This document shows, piece by piece, positions 6,896 through 12,922 of a stretch of 12,922 nt of DNA (position 1 is its first letter; each line of letters begins with the position of its first letter). A program made the translations under genes and the position numbers. The notes under the pieces were generated by a model. That model had not been told where the DNA came from. It saw nothing but the letters and a program-made list of their open reading frames with translations, and did no database searches. The stretch comes from Clostridiales bacterium UBA1779 (GTDB lineage Bacteria > Bacillota > Clostridia > Oscillospirales > CAG-272). The stretch lies in assembly GCA_002314565.1 (NCBI GenBank), contig DCGL01000103.1, forward strand, positions 1 to 12,922, written 5' to 3'.

Positions 6896-6924
6896 AATCG
6901 TACGAACTGAAGGGGGGATAAGTT

Positions 6925-7140
6925 ATGTCAATTACAGCAACTGAATTAAAAACAAATTTAGGCAAATATCTGTTGCTTTCGGCTACAGAAGATATTTATA
7001 TCACAAAAAATGGAAAGATAATCTCAAAGTTAACCAATCCTTTTCAGGAGCGCATCGATACTGCAAAATCTTTGTTTGGAATTCTGCCGAATTCTGCATC
7101 TCTTGAGGAAGCTAAGAAAGATAGAATTGACAAAATATGA
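6925..7140 (+). CDS. Antitoxin of Phd/YefM type
   Basis: This 71-residue protein fits the short Phd/YefM fold: an N-terminal DNA-binding part (MSITATELKTNLGKYLLL) and the typical strand pair DIYITKNGKIISKL, followed by a C-terminal tail (~42-71) that would wrap the toxin. It should bind the toxin and the promoter-proximal repeats. The AAGGGGGG ribosome site is strong, as expected for an antitoxin made in excess. Its stop overlaps the toxin start (ATGA). The gene is AT-rich (about 32% GC in 6961-7020) against about 57% in the downstream hydrolase, a sign of transfer. Confidence comes from the pairing with a PIN toxin as well as the sequence. Confidence 0.85.
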   Translation: MSITATELKTNLGKYLLLSATEDIYITKNGKIISKLTNPFQERIDTAKSLFGILPNSASLEEAKKDRIDKI

Positions 7141-7562
7141 AAGCGTTGCTTGATACCTGCATAATCATTGATGCTCTTCAGAACAGAGAGCCGTTTTCAG
7201 ACGCAGCAAAAACAATATTTCTTTATGCTGCAAATAATCAATTTGTTGGATGTATTACTGCTAAGTCTTCCACGGATATTTATTACCTGATGCACCATTA
7301 TACGCACGACGAAAAGCTTTCAAGAAACGTTCTGAACAAACTATTTTCATTGTTCACGCTTCTGGATACTGCTGCTGTTGACTGTCAGGGCGCTATTCCG
7401 ACTTGCGTTCCGGATTTCGAAGACGCTGTGATGATTGAAACAGCAAAGCGAACCAAAGTCGATTGCATCATTACAAGAAACATCAGGGATTATGAAAATT
7501 CCGGGTTATCCGTTTATGCGCCGGAAGATTTCATCAAAATAATCGCATCAAATGAAGATTGA
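7137..7562 (+). CDS. PIN-domain toxin ribonuclease (VapC-type)
   Basis: This 141-residue protein matches the PIN nuclease length and pattern. LLDTCIIIDAL opens with D6, D47 lies in the STDIYYLM helix, D96 in DFEDAVMIETAK, and N115/D118 in the closing ITRNIRDY. These acidic residues would hold Mg2+ or Mn2+ for RNA cleavage; family members cut tRNA or rRNA and stop growth. The substrate here cannot be read from sequence. The start codon overlaps the antitoxin stop by 4 nt and no good ribosome site precedes it, so translation is probably coupled, keeping the toxin below antitoxin. All expected acidic positions are present, so it looks active. A repeat-derived terminator follows. Confidence 0.88.
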   Translation: MKALLDTCIIIDALQNREPFSDAAKTIFLYAANNQFVGCITAKSSTDIYYLMHHYTHDEKLSRNVLNKLFSLFTLLDTAAVDCQGAIPTCVPDFEDAVMIETAKRTKVDCIITRNIRDYENSGLSVYAPEDFIKIIASNED

Positions 7563-7563
7563 C

Positions 7564-7655
7564 TGAACCGTGGGACGTCAGCGTGCCGTGGGACGGTTCT
7601 CCGGAACAACTTGCTAAAGCAGGCGTGCCGTAGAACCGTCCCACGGCACGCTCGC
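7564..7655. repeat. Palindromic intergenic repeat, variant subfamily
   Basis: TGAACCGTGGGACGT (7564-7578) precedes GCGTGCCGTGGGACGGTTCT (7581-7600), whose exact reverse complement is at 7632-7651. The loop holds a further direct copy of GCGTGCCGT (7623-7631). The GGGACGGTTCT core is shared with the first unit of copy 1 (GGGACGGTTCT at 3382-3392), but the outer arm reads GCGTGCCGT instead of GCGGACCGG. Confidence 0.85.
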
Positions 7656-7660
7656 TTTTT
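7581..7660 (+). terminator. Intrinsic terminator of the toxin-antitoxin operon
   Basis: The perfect 20-bp stem 7581-7600/7632-7651, extended by A7580-T7652, with a 31-nt loop is followed by CGC and five T's (7656-7660). It starts 18 nt after the toxin stop codon. Confidence 0.72.
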
Positions 7661-7668
7661 GCAAAATC

Positions 7669-7697
7669 TTGCATAAAAGCACAGATTATGCTATACT
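7669..7697 (+). promoter_or_regulatory. Likely sigma-A promoter of the CocE-type hydrolase
   Basis: TTGCAT (7669-7674) and TATACT (7692-7697) are separated by 17 nt, with two and one mismatches to consensus. The predicted start near 7704 leaves a leader of about 57 nt before the ATG at 7761. Confidence 0.65.
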
Positions 7698-7760
7698 TAT
7701 ATCAAAATCGGGGATTGAAGCAGCAACACTGTTGAACTCCTTCAAAAACGGAGGCAAAAA

Positions 7761-9542
7761 ATGTCAGCATACAGGTTTATTCAGGAACGTGTGAGCGCGA
7801 AAGACGGCAAAAAGCTTATGACACGGGTGATTTTTCCGCTGTCGTACAAGGCGGGCGACAAGCTGCCCTGCGTTTGTCACAGAACTCCGTACGATGCAAA
7901 AATTGAAAATTATCCCTTCGACCCGAACGGCCTTGGTCGCACTTATTGCGATTTTCTCGACCGCGGGTATATCGTTGTCAGCCAGCAGTGCCGCGGAACC
8001 GCTTCGTCCGAAGGCGAATTCCACAATATGACGCACGAGCGCGAAGACGGGCTTGCTTTGCTTGAGTGGGTGCGCGGGCGCGAATGGTACAACGGCGAAA
8101 TTTTCCTCTGGGGCAACAGCTATTGCTCATTTGTAATGTCGGTTATGCTCGATGCGAACCCGGAAGGAGTACGAGGGGCGGCACTTGCCGTGATGCCTGC
8201 CCATATGGCGCTTGGCTGCTATGAAAAGAATACCTTCAAGCACGACCTGCTGACTATGTGGTTCGCAAAAACCTACAAGGTTAATCACGTTGACACCGCT
8301 CTTGTGTATAAGCGCATGGCGCAGGAGCTCAAAAAACGACCTCTGCGCGAGCTTACAAAGCGTGTGTACGGTGAAGACGCCCCGGAACTGGTCAATGCTT
8401 TTACCCACGCTCCTAATGACGCCTACTGGATGGATATGAATTCCGATCATGGGCATTGCTATAACGCTCCGATGGGAACGAACATTCCGCTTCTGTTGGT
8501 CGGAGGCCTGTACGATATTCATTTCAAGGGAACTCTCGAGTACTGGAGAGCTATTCCGAAGGCTCACCGCGCGCATTGCGCCGCGCTTTTCGGCCCGTGG
8601 ACTCACGGTATGAACACGCTCCCCGAGCACAAGCCGCTGTTCCCCGGCTCGTCGCATCCTCCGGTTGAGGCCGAGTGGTTTGACCATTTAAGATGCGGTC
8701 AGCCGCTGAATTACGTCGATGAGGGCAAGTTCACCTATTATCTGCCCGGAGAGGGATGGCGCCGTGAGGAAAATCCTTGGGCTGAGGTCGGAAATGCGCA
8801 TAGGCTTTATATGAATGCGGGGAAGGAGTCCGAAGGTGTTTGTTCGGAGGCGGATGCTGTGAGCGCAAAATCCGCTGATGTTTCAAAGGCGGCCGGCCGA
8901 GAGGGCGCTGCTGCTTCGAATGCAGCAGCTTCTGCTGATATTAAAGCCTCCCCTGCTTCAGAAGCAATTGCCGCCGGTTCGGTCAGAGTTCCCGGAACTC
9001 TGGACATTTCCGCAGCTCCTGCCGTCGGACTGTCTTACGTTTTCGACCCGAACGACCCGCTGACACTGCCCGGCGGAGCCAGCGTTTTTCAGACTCCTCT
9101 TCGCGGACCGCAGGAGCAGCCCGTACCCTGCTTCAGACAGGATTTGCTGTCGTTCGTCTCGGCAAAAATAAAAGAACCGCTGAAAATCAACGGTCCCGTC
9201 CGCGTTTCTCTGTCGGTTTCATCCGATTGCCCGGACACAGCTTTCTTTGTCCGAATCAATCTCATCCGCGCCGGTCACACGCTCTGCCTGCGCGATACCA
9301 TTGTTTCGGTCTCGGAGCTCGTCCGTGACTACGTTCCGGGCTCCCGCGCCCGTCTCGACTTCACGCTCGACCCGGTCGTCTTCCGACTCAACGCCGGCGA
9401 CGCTCTGCGTCTCGACGTTTCGTCCTCCGACTTCCCCTGCTACAACGTTCATGCGAACACCCTCGAACCCTGGTACGACGCCGTCGAAACACGTGTTGCC
9501 CACAACACGGTATTTGCCGGCGAAAGCTTTATTGAGTTCTGA
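7761..9542 (+). CDS. CocE/NonD family alpha/beta hydrolase (X-Pro dipeptidyl-peptidase S15-like)
   Basis: This 593-residue protein combines an alpha/beta hydrolase domain (~1-310) and a C-terminal jelly-roll domain (~415-593) as in cocaine esterase and S15 X-Pro peptidases. The nucleophile is Ser120 in WGNSYCSF, where relatives usually have GxSYxG. Asp252 in GGLYDIHFKG and His282 in FGPWTHG complete the triad. QCRGTASSEGEF (~76-87) is the usual oxyanion-region motif. No signal peptide, so it is cytosolic; it probably cleaves esters, amides or X-Pro peptides, but the substrate is not readable. Residues ~355-408 are an unusual Ala/Ser-rich insert between RLYMNA and the PGTLDISAAPAVGLSYVFDP segment. 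GGAGG precedes the ATG. The gene is monocistronic and convergent with the SGNH hydrolase. The family is sure; the specific activity is not. Confidence 0.9.
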   Translation: MSAYRFIQERVSAKDGKKLMTRVIFPLSYKAGDKLPCVCHRTPYDAKIENYPFDPNGLGRTYCDFLDRGYIVVSQQCRGTASSEGEFHNMTHEREDGLALLEWVRGREWYNGEIFLWGNSYCSFVMSVMLDANPEGVRGAALAVMPAHMALGCYEKNTFKHDLLTMWFAKTYKVNHVDTALVYKRMAQELKKRPLRELTKRVYGEDAPELVNAFTHAPNDAYWMDMNSDHGHCYNAPMGTNIPLLLVGGLYDIHFKGTLEYWRAIPKAHRAHCAALFGPWTHGMNTLPEHKPLFPGSSHPPVEAEWFDHLRCGQPLNYVDEGKFTYYLPGEGWRREENPWAEVGNAHRLYMNAGKESEGVCSEADAVSAKSADVSKAAGREGAAASNAAASADIKASPASEAIAAGSVRVPGTLDISAAPAVGLSYVFDPNDPLTLPGGASVFQTPLRGPQEQPVPCFRQDLLSFVSAKIKEPLKINGPVRVSLSVSSDCPDTAFFVRINLIRAGHTLCLRDTIVSVSELVRDYVPGSRARLDFTLDPVVFRLNAGDALRLDVSSSDFPCYNVHANTLEPWYDAVETRVAHNTVFAGESFIEF

Positions 9543-9543
9543 A

Positions 9544-9603
9544 AGTGAACCACCGGAAACGTCCCCCGGTCCGCCCCAAAGGCTGATTTTGAACCACCGG
9601 AAA
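9544..9603. repeat. Two partial copies of the palindromic repeat between convergent genes
   Basis: AGTGAACC begins 1 nt after the hydrolase stop. GAACCACCGGAAACGTCCCC (9547-9566, continuing to 9574) is a right arm of the repeat, and GAACCACCGGAAA recurs at 9591-9603, 44 bp on. Both carry ACCGG where copies 1 and 6 have ACCAG. They fill the 62-bp gap between convergent stop codons. No long hairpin with a T-run is formed. Confidence 0.8.
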
Positions 9604-9604
9604 T

Positions 9605-10282
9605 TCACCCCAGCTTCGCTGCTATCGTTTCTCTGATGAGTCTGTGGCCTTCTTCCGTCGGATGAATGCCGTCGGCGGACATCAGGTTCTGATAATTGTG
9701 TGAGAGAAGAAAAGTGCTGCGAAGGTCGATGAGCTTACAGCCGCATTCTGCGGCTGTTTTTTCGACGAGGGAGTTGTAGAATTCGTGCCAGCGATAGAGC
9801 ATTGAGATGTCGCCGAGCCAGGAAAGAATGGCATCGGCATTGAGTCCGGTGCTTATTTTTTTGAAATATTTCACAGAATCAATCGGAATGAGGTTCGCGA
9901 CGGCGACCTCCGCGCCCGCTTCGCGGGCACGGGCGATGTTGTCGCGATAAATCCTGCAGAAATCCTCGGGGGAAGTCAAGGGAGAATGCTTTCCCTCGGG
10001 GTTCGCGGAAACCTCATCCCAATGAAAGTCGCTGTCGTTTCCTCCGTACTCGAACAACAGCTTGAAATTGGAATCGGGTTTGTCAATCAGGAATTTGTCC
10101 AGGTTGTCGCGGCAGAAAACGACTGTTGCTCCCATACGCGAACGGTTCGTCACGTCGAAGCCGCTGTCTGTGAGAGCCTTGCCGGCCTCCCTGTCACAAA
10201 GACCGTAGCTGCAAAGCCCCGTTCCGCCTTTATATATGACTCCTTTCATAACGGAGTCTCCGATAAGATATAACTTTTTCAT
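9605..10282 (-). CDS. SGNH/GDSL-type hydrolase
   Basis: The 225-residue protein starts at 10282 (MKKLYLIGDSVMKGV), with AGAGG six bases upstream. The frame runs on to 10441, but that extension translates the intergenic repeat and pushes the GDS block far from the N-terminus, so it is rejected. The SGNH blocks are present: Ser10 in GDS, the block II Gly in NRSRMGA, the GGND Asn in LFEYGGNDSDF, and Asp-x-x-His in SADGIHPTEEGH near the C-terminus. No signal peptide is seen, so it is probably a cytosolic esterase or deacetylase acting on lipid or sugar esters. It stands alone on the minus strand, convergent with the CocE-type gene and divergent from the XRE regulator. The substrate is not readable from sequence. 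Confidence 0.88.
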   Translation of the reverse strand: MKKLYLIGDSVMKGVIYKGGTGLCSYGLCDREAGKALTDSGFDVTNRSRMGATVVFCRDNLDKFLIDKPDSNFKLLFEYGGNDSDFHWDEVSANPEGKHSPLTSPEDFCRIYRDNIARAREAGAEVAVANLIPIDSVKYFKKISTGLNADAILSWLGDISMLYRWHEFYNSLVEKTAAECGCKLIDLRSTFLLSHNYQNLMSADGIHPTEEGHRLIRETIAAKLG

Positions 10283-10313
10283 AATTGCCTCTTCTGGATT
10301 TTCATGATGAATC

Positions 10314-10338
10314 GCGGACCGGGGGACGTTTCTGGTCC
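10314..10338. repeat. Deletion derivative of the palindromic repeat in the GDSL gene leader
   Basis: GCGGACCGGGGGACGTTTCT (10314-10333) is an exact left arm, and it continues GGTCC instead of GGTGGTTC. This is what loss of the palindrome centre between two GGT triplets would give. GGACC (10316-10320) and GGTCC (10334-10338) still form a small hairpin. Unlike the other copies it lies upstream of a gene. Confidence 0.8.
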
Positions 10339-10346
10339 ACGTCGTC

Positions 10347-10352
10347 ATTATA
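10347..10352 (-). promoter_or_regulatory. Possible -10 box for the GDSL hydrolase gene
   Basis: On the minus strand this reads TATAAT, about 65 nt upstream of the start codon. No good -35 hexamer sits at 16-18 nt. If used, the transcript would start just at the edge of the repeat derivative, placing that repeat in the 5' leader. Confidence 0.35.
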
Positions 10353-10438
10353 CTCCTTCCACGACACAAAGTACACCCACAGAGGTGTCCTTCCTCTCTA
10401 CACACGACTCTACTGACCGTAGAATTCGCCGAAAACGG

Positions 10439-10459
10439 CACTCTACCGTGAGTAGAGTG
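10439..10459. promoter_or_regulatory. Inverted repeat between divergent genes, operator candidate
   Basis: CACTCTAC (10439-10446) and GTAGAGTG (10452-10459) form a perfect 8-bp dyad around CGTGA. ACTCTAC also occurs at 10407-10413, so a second half-site lies 33 bp upstream. It sits upstream of the XRE regulator gene and no T-run follows, which favours a protein-binding site over a terminator. The rest of 10360-10438 shows no further clear element. Confidence 0.5.
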
Positions 10460-10491
10460 ACATTTATTCGGTTAAAAAACACGCTTAAAGG

Positions 10492-10577
10492 GTTTATTTT
10501 CGGATGAAAATATGATAAAATATATATGTATCACAAATAATCGGGATTTCGTCTCTGCGGCGGAATCGGATTATCTT
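10492..10577 (+). promoter_or_regulatory. Weak promoter and leader hairpin before the XRE regulator
   Basis: TTTATT about 17 nt before TAAAAT (near 10515-10520) is a poor -35 with a fair -10; the whole region is AT-rich. Downstream, ATAATC (10537-10542) with GATTAT (10569-10574) and ATTTCG (10546-10551) with CGGAAT (10561-10566) form a two-part imperfect hairpin about 25 nt before the start codon. No good ribosome site precedes the ATG at 10601. Confidence 0.35.
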
Positions 10578-10600
10578 TCAAAGCAACAAACGTAAAAACA

Positions 10601-11281
10601 ATGACTGACAGAGAAACTTACACAAAAAGAATAGGCGCGGCAATCTGTGCATTGCGCGTAAAAAACGGCATGACACAGTCGGAGCTTGCCGAAAAAATCA
10701 ATTATTCCGACAAAGCAATCTCCAAATGGGAACGCGGCGAATCCCTGCCCGATGCAATAGTTCTGAAAGAAATTTCGGATTTGTTCGGCGTCGGGGTCGA
10801 CTGCCTTTTTGAAGGTGAAGAGGCTGTTTATTTCCCGGTAAAACCCGAATTAACGAAAAAAAGCAATGACGAGTTTACCCTTTTCGGTATTCCGTTCCAT
10901 ATGAGTAAAGCGCACCTTGCCATCACCCTGCTTTCCGTGATTGCGGTCTGGTTCGTTGCGGTCTGCGCCTTCGTTTTTCTCAAGCTCATCATTCCCGGAA
11001 TCGGCGATAACGTGTGGCTCAGCTATGTCGCGGCGATTCCCGTTTCCTGTATAGTGATGGTTGTATTCAACAGCATCTGGGGCAGCAAACTTGTCAACAA
11101 AATCTGGATTTCGCTGCTGATCTGGACCTCACTCGTCTTCATATTCCTGCTTGTGCTTACGGTATGGAATCGAAATATCTGGCTTATCTTCCTGCTCGGT
11201 ATTCCGGCGGAGGCCGCCATCCCGATCTGGCACTGGCTTGAATGGATGCTGAGGAAGAACAAACAGAAACAAAAAAAATAA
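10601..11281 (+). CDS. XRE-family regulator fused to four membrane helices
   Basis: The 226-residue protein has an N-terminal Cro/C1-type helix-turn-helix at residues 8-64 (IGAAICALRVKNGMTQSELA, then SDKAISKWERGESLPD), followed by a linker with a short basic segment. Four hydrophobic helices follow at about 105-130, 138-160, 167-189 and 192-215, with a Lys-rich end. The DNA-binding head should therefore be tethered to the inner face of the membrane, a layout common in Firmicutes and usually of unknown signal. It may bind the dyad at 10439-10459 upstream of its own gene and influence the divergent GDSL gene; that is inference. The start gives the usual ~8 residues before helix 1, although the ribosome site is poor. 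Peptidase T follows after 110 nt, which hold no convincing promoter or terminator. Confidence 0.87.
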   Translation: MTDRETYTKRIGAAICALRVKNGMTQSELAEKINYSDKAISKWERGESLPDAIVLKEISDLFGVGVDCLFEGEEAVYFPVKPELTKKSNDEFTLFGIPFHMSKAHLAITLLSVIAVWFVAVCAFVFLKLIIPGIGDNVWLSYVAAIPVSCIVMVVFNSIWGSKLVNKIWISLLIWTSLVFIFLLVLTVWNRNIWLIFLLGIPAEAAIPIWHWLEWMLRKNKQKQKK

Positions 11282-11391
11282 TCGGAATGAGCTGAAACGA
11301 ATCCGGGCGATGCCGTTGTTTTTTTCAATGAAATTGTTTTCAATCGCTTTGCGGACTCCGGCAGATTTTCAGTAATAAAAGAGGAAAAGAA

Positions 11392-12594
11392 ATGAACGTT
11401 ACCGAACGCTTTTTGAAATATGTGTCATACGGGACGAATTCCGATGACGCAAACGAAAAATGCCCATCGTCTCCGGTTCAGCTCGAGCTCGGGAAATTTA
11501 TAGCCGAAGAGCTGAAAGTAATCGGACTTGAGCGCGTCGAACAGGACGAAAACGGCTATATTTACGGCTTTTTGCCGGGGGAAGGGGAGCTCAAAAATGC
11601 CCCTGCCATCGGTTTCATCGCCCATATGGACACCTCCCCGAGCGTTCCCGGTGACAATATCAAGCCCGCTTTTGTTGATTACAACGGAGGAGATATCCTG
11701 CTTGCCGACGGAAAAACGGTGATTTCGCCGGTGGATTTCCCGGAAATGACTGCACTTAAAGGCGAAAAGCTCATCGTAACCGACGGAACAACCCTTCTCG
11801 GCGCCGATGACAAGGCAGGAGTTGCAGAAATAGTGACTCTGGTTGAAAATCTGAAGAAATCCGGAACCGCTCACCGTCCCGTTGCCGTCGCCTTCACTCC
11901 CGATGAGGAAATCGGCCGCGGAGCCAATCTGTTCCGCGTTGACCGTTTTGAAGCCAAGCTTGCATATACCGTTGACGGCGGAAATATCGGAGGCATCGAA
12001 TACGAAAACTTCAATGCAGCAGGCCTGCGTCTTAAGGTTCACGGCGTGAATATTCACCCGGGTTCCGCCAAGAACAAGATGAAAAACGCCATTCTGATGG
12101 CAAATCAGTTTTTGAATATGCTGCCCGAGGCCGAAACTCCTGCTCATACCGAAAAATATGAAGGATTTTATCATATCTGCGACATTACAGGCGACGAAAC
12201 GCTCTGCACCGTAATTGCAATTATCCGCGACCATGACCTGAAGAAATTTGCCGAGCGTAAAGAATTCTGCAGAAAGGCATGCGAATATCTGAACTCCGTC
12301 TGGGGGGAGGGATCATTTGAATGCGAAATCCGCGACAGCTATTTCAATATGCGCGAGCAGATTCTTCCGCATTTCGAGCTGATCGAAAACGCCGAAGCTG
12401 CCTTCCGCTCAGTCGGCGTTGAGCCCTTCACCGAACCCGTCCGCGGCGGCACCGACGGGGCACGGCTCTCCTTTATGGGTCTGCCCTGCCCGAACCTTTC
12501 GACAGGAGGGTACAATTTCCACTCCTGCCGCGAATACATTCCCGTTTCTTCCCTCGAGAAGATGACGAAGGTACTTGAATTTCTGACAAAATAA
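11392..12594 (+). CDS. pepT: Peptidase T (tripeptide aminopeptidase, M20B)
   Basis: The 400-residue length is close to the family norm of ~408. This zinc aminopeptidase removes the N-terminal residue of tripeptides in the cytosol, the last step in using imported or recycled peptides. Metal and catalytic positions are all visible: H78 and D80 in IAHMDTSPS, D139/D140 in LGADDKAG, E172/E173 in TPDEEIGRG, D195 in TVDGG, and H377 in GGYNFHSCREY. RGGTDGARLSFMG (351-363) is the conserved substrate-site loop. The motif after H377 (SCRE) differs from the commoner GxxE version, a mild variation. GAGG at 11381-11384 is the ribosome site. A small membrane protein gene follows 18 nt after the stop, so they are probably cotranscribed. 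The identity is firm. Confidence 0.95.
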   Translation: MNVTERFLKYVSYGTNSDDANEKCPSSPVQLELGKFIAEELKVIGLERVEQDENGYIYGFLPGEGELKNAPAIGFIAHMDTSPSVPGDNIKPAFVDYNGGDILLADGKTVISPVDFPEMTALKGEKLIVTDGTTLLGADDKAGVAEIVTLVENLKKSGTAHRPVAVAFTPDEEIGRGANLFRVDRFEAKLAYTVDGGNIGGIEYENFNAAGLRLKVHGVNIHPGSAKNKMKNAILMANQFLNMLPEAETPAHTEKYEGFYHICDITGDETLCTVIAIIRDHDLKKFAERKEFCRKACEYLNSVWGEGSFECEIRDSYFNMREQILPHFELIENAEAAFRSVGVEPFTEPVRGGTDGARLSFMGLPCPNLSTGGYNFHSCREYIPVSSLEKMTKVLEFLTK

Positions 12595-12612
12595 TTAAAC
12601 GGAGGAAAAACT

Positions 12613-12828
12613 ATGCTTATTGCCGGCGGCCCGATTCTTTTGTTTGCCCTGATTTCCATCGCCAACCTCGTTATGTGGATAGTATCCTGGGTCCACATCT
12701 TCACCCACAAAAACTACGAACGCGGTAACCGCGTTCTCTGGCTCATCCTCACCGCTGCCTGCGGCTTCATCGCTTCGATTTTTTACTTTGCCATCGGCCG
12801 CGGATATAATGATAAGCCGGAAGAATAA
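12613..12828 (+). CDS. Small PLDc_N-type membrane protein
   Basis: The 71-residue protein has two membrane helices (about 5-29 and 41-62) joined by a short basic loop (THKNYERGNR). The second helix ends IFYFAIGRG, close to the signature of the phospholipase D nuclease N-terminal (PLDc_N) domain, which here stands alone without any catalytic HKD part. Stand-alone members occur widely in Firmicutes and have no assigned enzyme activity. GGAGG lies about 8 nt before the ATG, 18 nt after pepT. A full copy of the palindromic repeat begins 14 nt after the stop. Confidence 0.82.
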   Translation: MLIAGGPILLFALISIANLVMWIVSWVHIFTHKNYERGNRVLWLILTAACGFIASIFYFAIGRGYNDKPEE

Positions 12829-12842
12829 AAAAGAACTTAAAA

Positions 12843-12922
12843 GCGGACCGGGGGACGGTTGTGCGGACCGGGGGACGTTTCTGGTGGTTCATTTTGAACC
12901 ACCAGAAACGTCCCCCGGTCCG
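12843..12922. repeat. Palindromic intergenic repeat, full-length copy cut by the window end
   Basis: The tandem unit GCGGACCGGGGGACGGTT (12843-12860) is followed by a palindrome whose left arm 12864-12891 pairs perfectly with 12895-12922. It aligns to 3373-3452 without gaps, with four differences (at 12861, 12870, 12892 and 12916). By analogy with copy 1, a C and a T-run probably follow just outside the window, which would make it the terminator of the pepT operon. Confidence 0.93.

Noticed and set aside
8127..8687. 186-codon minus-strand open frame within the CocE-type gene
   Set aside because: It is antisense to the catalytic domain of a clear hydrolase and has no ribosome site or recognisable domain.
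10283..10441. N-terminal extension of the GDSL hydrolase frame on the minus strand
   Set aside because: It translates the intergenic repeat and the operator region, has Cys/Arg-rich random content, and would put the GDS block at residue 61. The ATG at 10282 has a good ribosome site and the normal family N-terminus.
11282..11391. Terminator or promoter between the XRE gene and pepT
   Set aside because: There is a T-run near 11319-11325 and a duplicated TTTTCAAT, but only a 3-bp stem precedes the T-run and no hexamer pair has good spacing.
11425..12234. 269-codon minus-strand open frame
   Set aside because: It is fully antisense to pepT, whose active-site residues are all present, and its translation shows no domain.
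3373..12922. CRISPR array
   Set aside because: The repeats are palindromic, lie kilobases apart in different gaps, and have no regular spacers; no cas gene is present.

Overview
The window reads as chromosomal DNA of a low-to-mid GC Gram-positive anaerobe, most likely a gut-type Clostridia (Oscillospiraceae/Lachnospiraceae range). The reasons are AGGAGG-type ribosome sites, sigma-A promoters, a YdjI/YdjG/YdjH-type envelope-stress cluster, peptidase T, and G-tract/C-tract palindromic repeats between genes. This placement is an inference from gene families. There are no rRNA or tRNA genes, no CRISPR array and no transposase gene.

Layout. (1) 1-3368, plus strand: an SPFH-domain protein with C-terminal zinc ribbons (5' end cut by the window), a two-zinc-ribbon protein with a C-terminal membrane anchor, and a TPM-domain membrane protein with a Gly-rich tail. 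They match in family the B. subtilis YdjI, YdjG and YdjH proteins, which work with PspA at the membrane. (2) 3369-6821: a strong consensus promoter with a palindrome over the start site drives two genes 1 bp apart. One is a membrane-anchored protein with a Thr/Pro mucin-like stalk, the other a large secreted protein. I recognise neither family. (3) 6822-7660: an AT-rich Phd/VapC-type toxin-antitoxin pair with its own consensus promoter, bracketed by repeat elements. (4) 7761-9542: a CocE/NonD-type serine hydrolase, convergent with (5) a small SGNH/GDSL hydrolase on the minus strand (9605-10282). (6) 10601-12828, plus strand: an XRE regulator fused to four membrane helices, peptidase T, and a small PLDc_N-type membrane protein.

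The most striking non-coding feature is a dispersed family of palindromic repeats built on GCGGACCGGGGGACG...CGTCCCCCGGTCCGC. Six loci occur in about 9.5 kb. Five begin within 15 nt of a stop codon and one lies in the GDSL gene leader. Two copies (3373 and 12843) match at 76 of 80 visible positions, and two of their four differences form a compensatory base-pair swap. At least two copies (3393 and 7581) end in a T-run and look like intrinsic terminators. The family resembles REP/REPIN elements, but no mobilising RAYT gene is in view.

Composition is mosaic. The first ~300 bp, the block ~4470-5330 and the toxin-antitoxin genes are clearly AT-richer than the rest (hand counts of 60-base lines), which suggests recombination or transfer.
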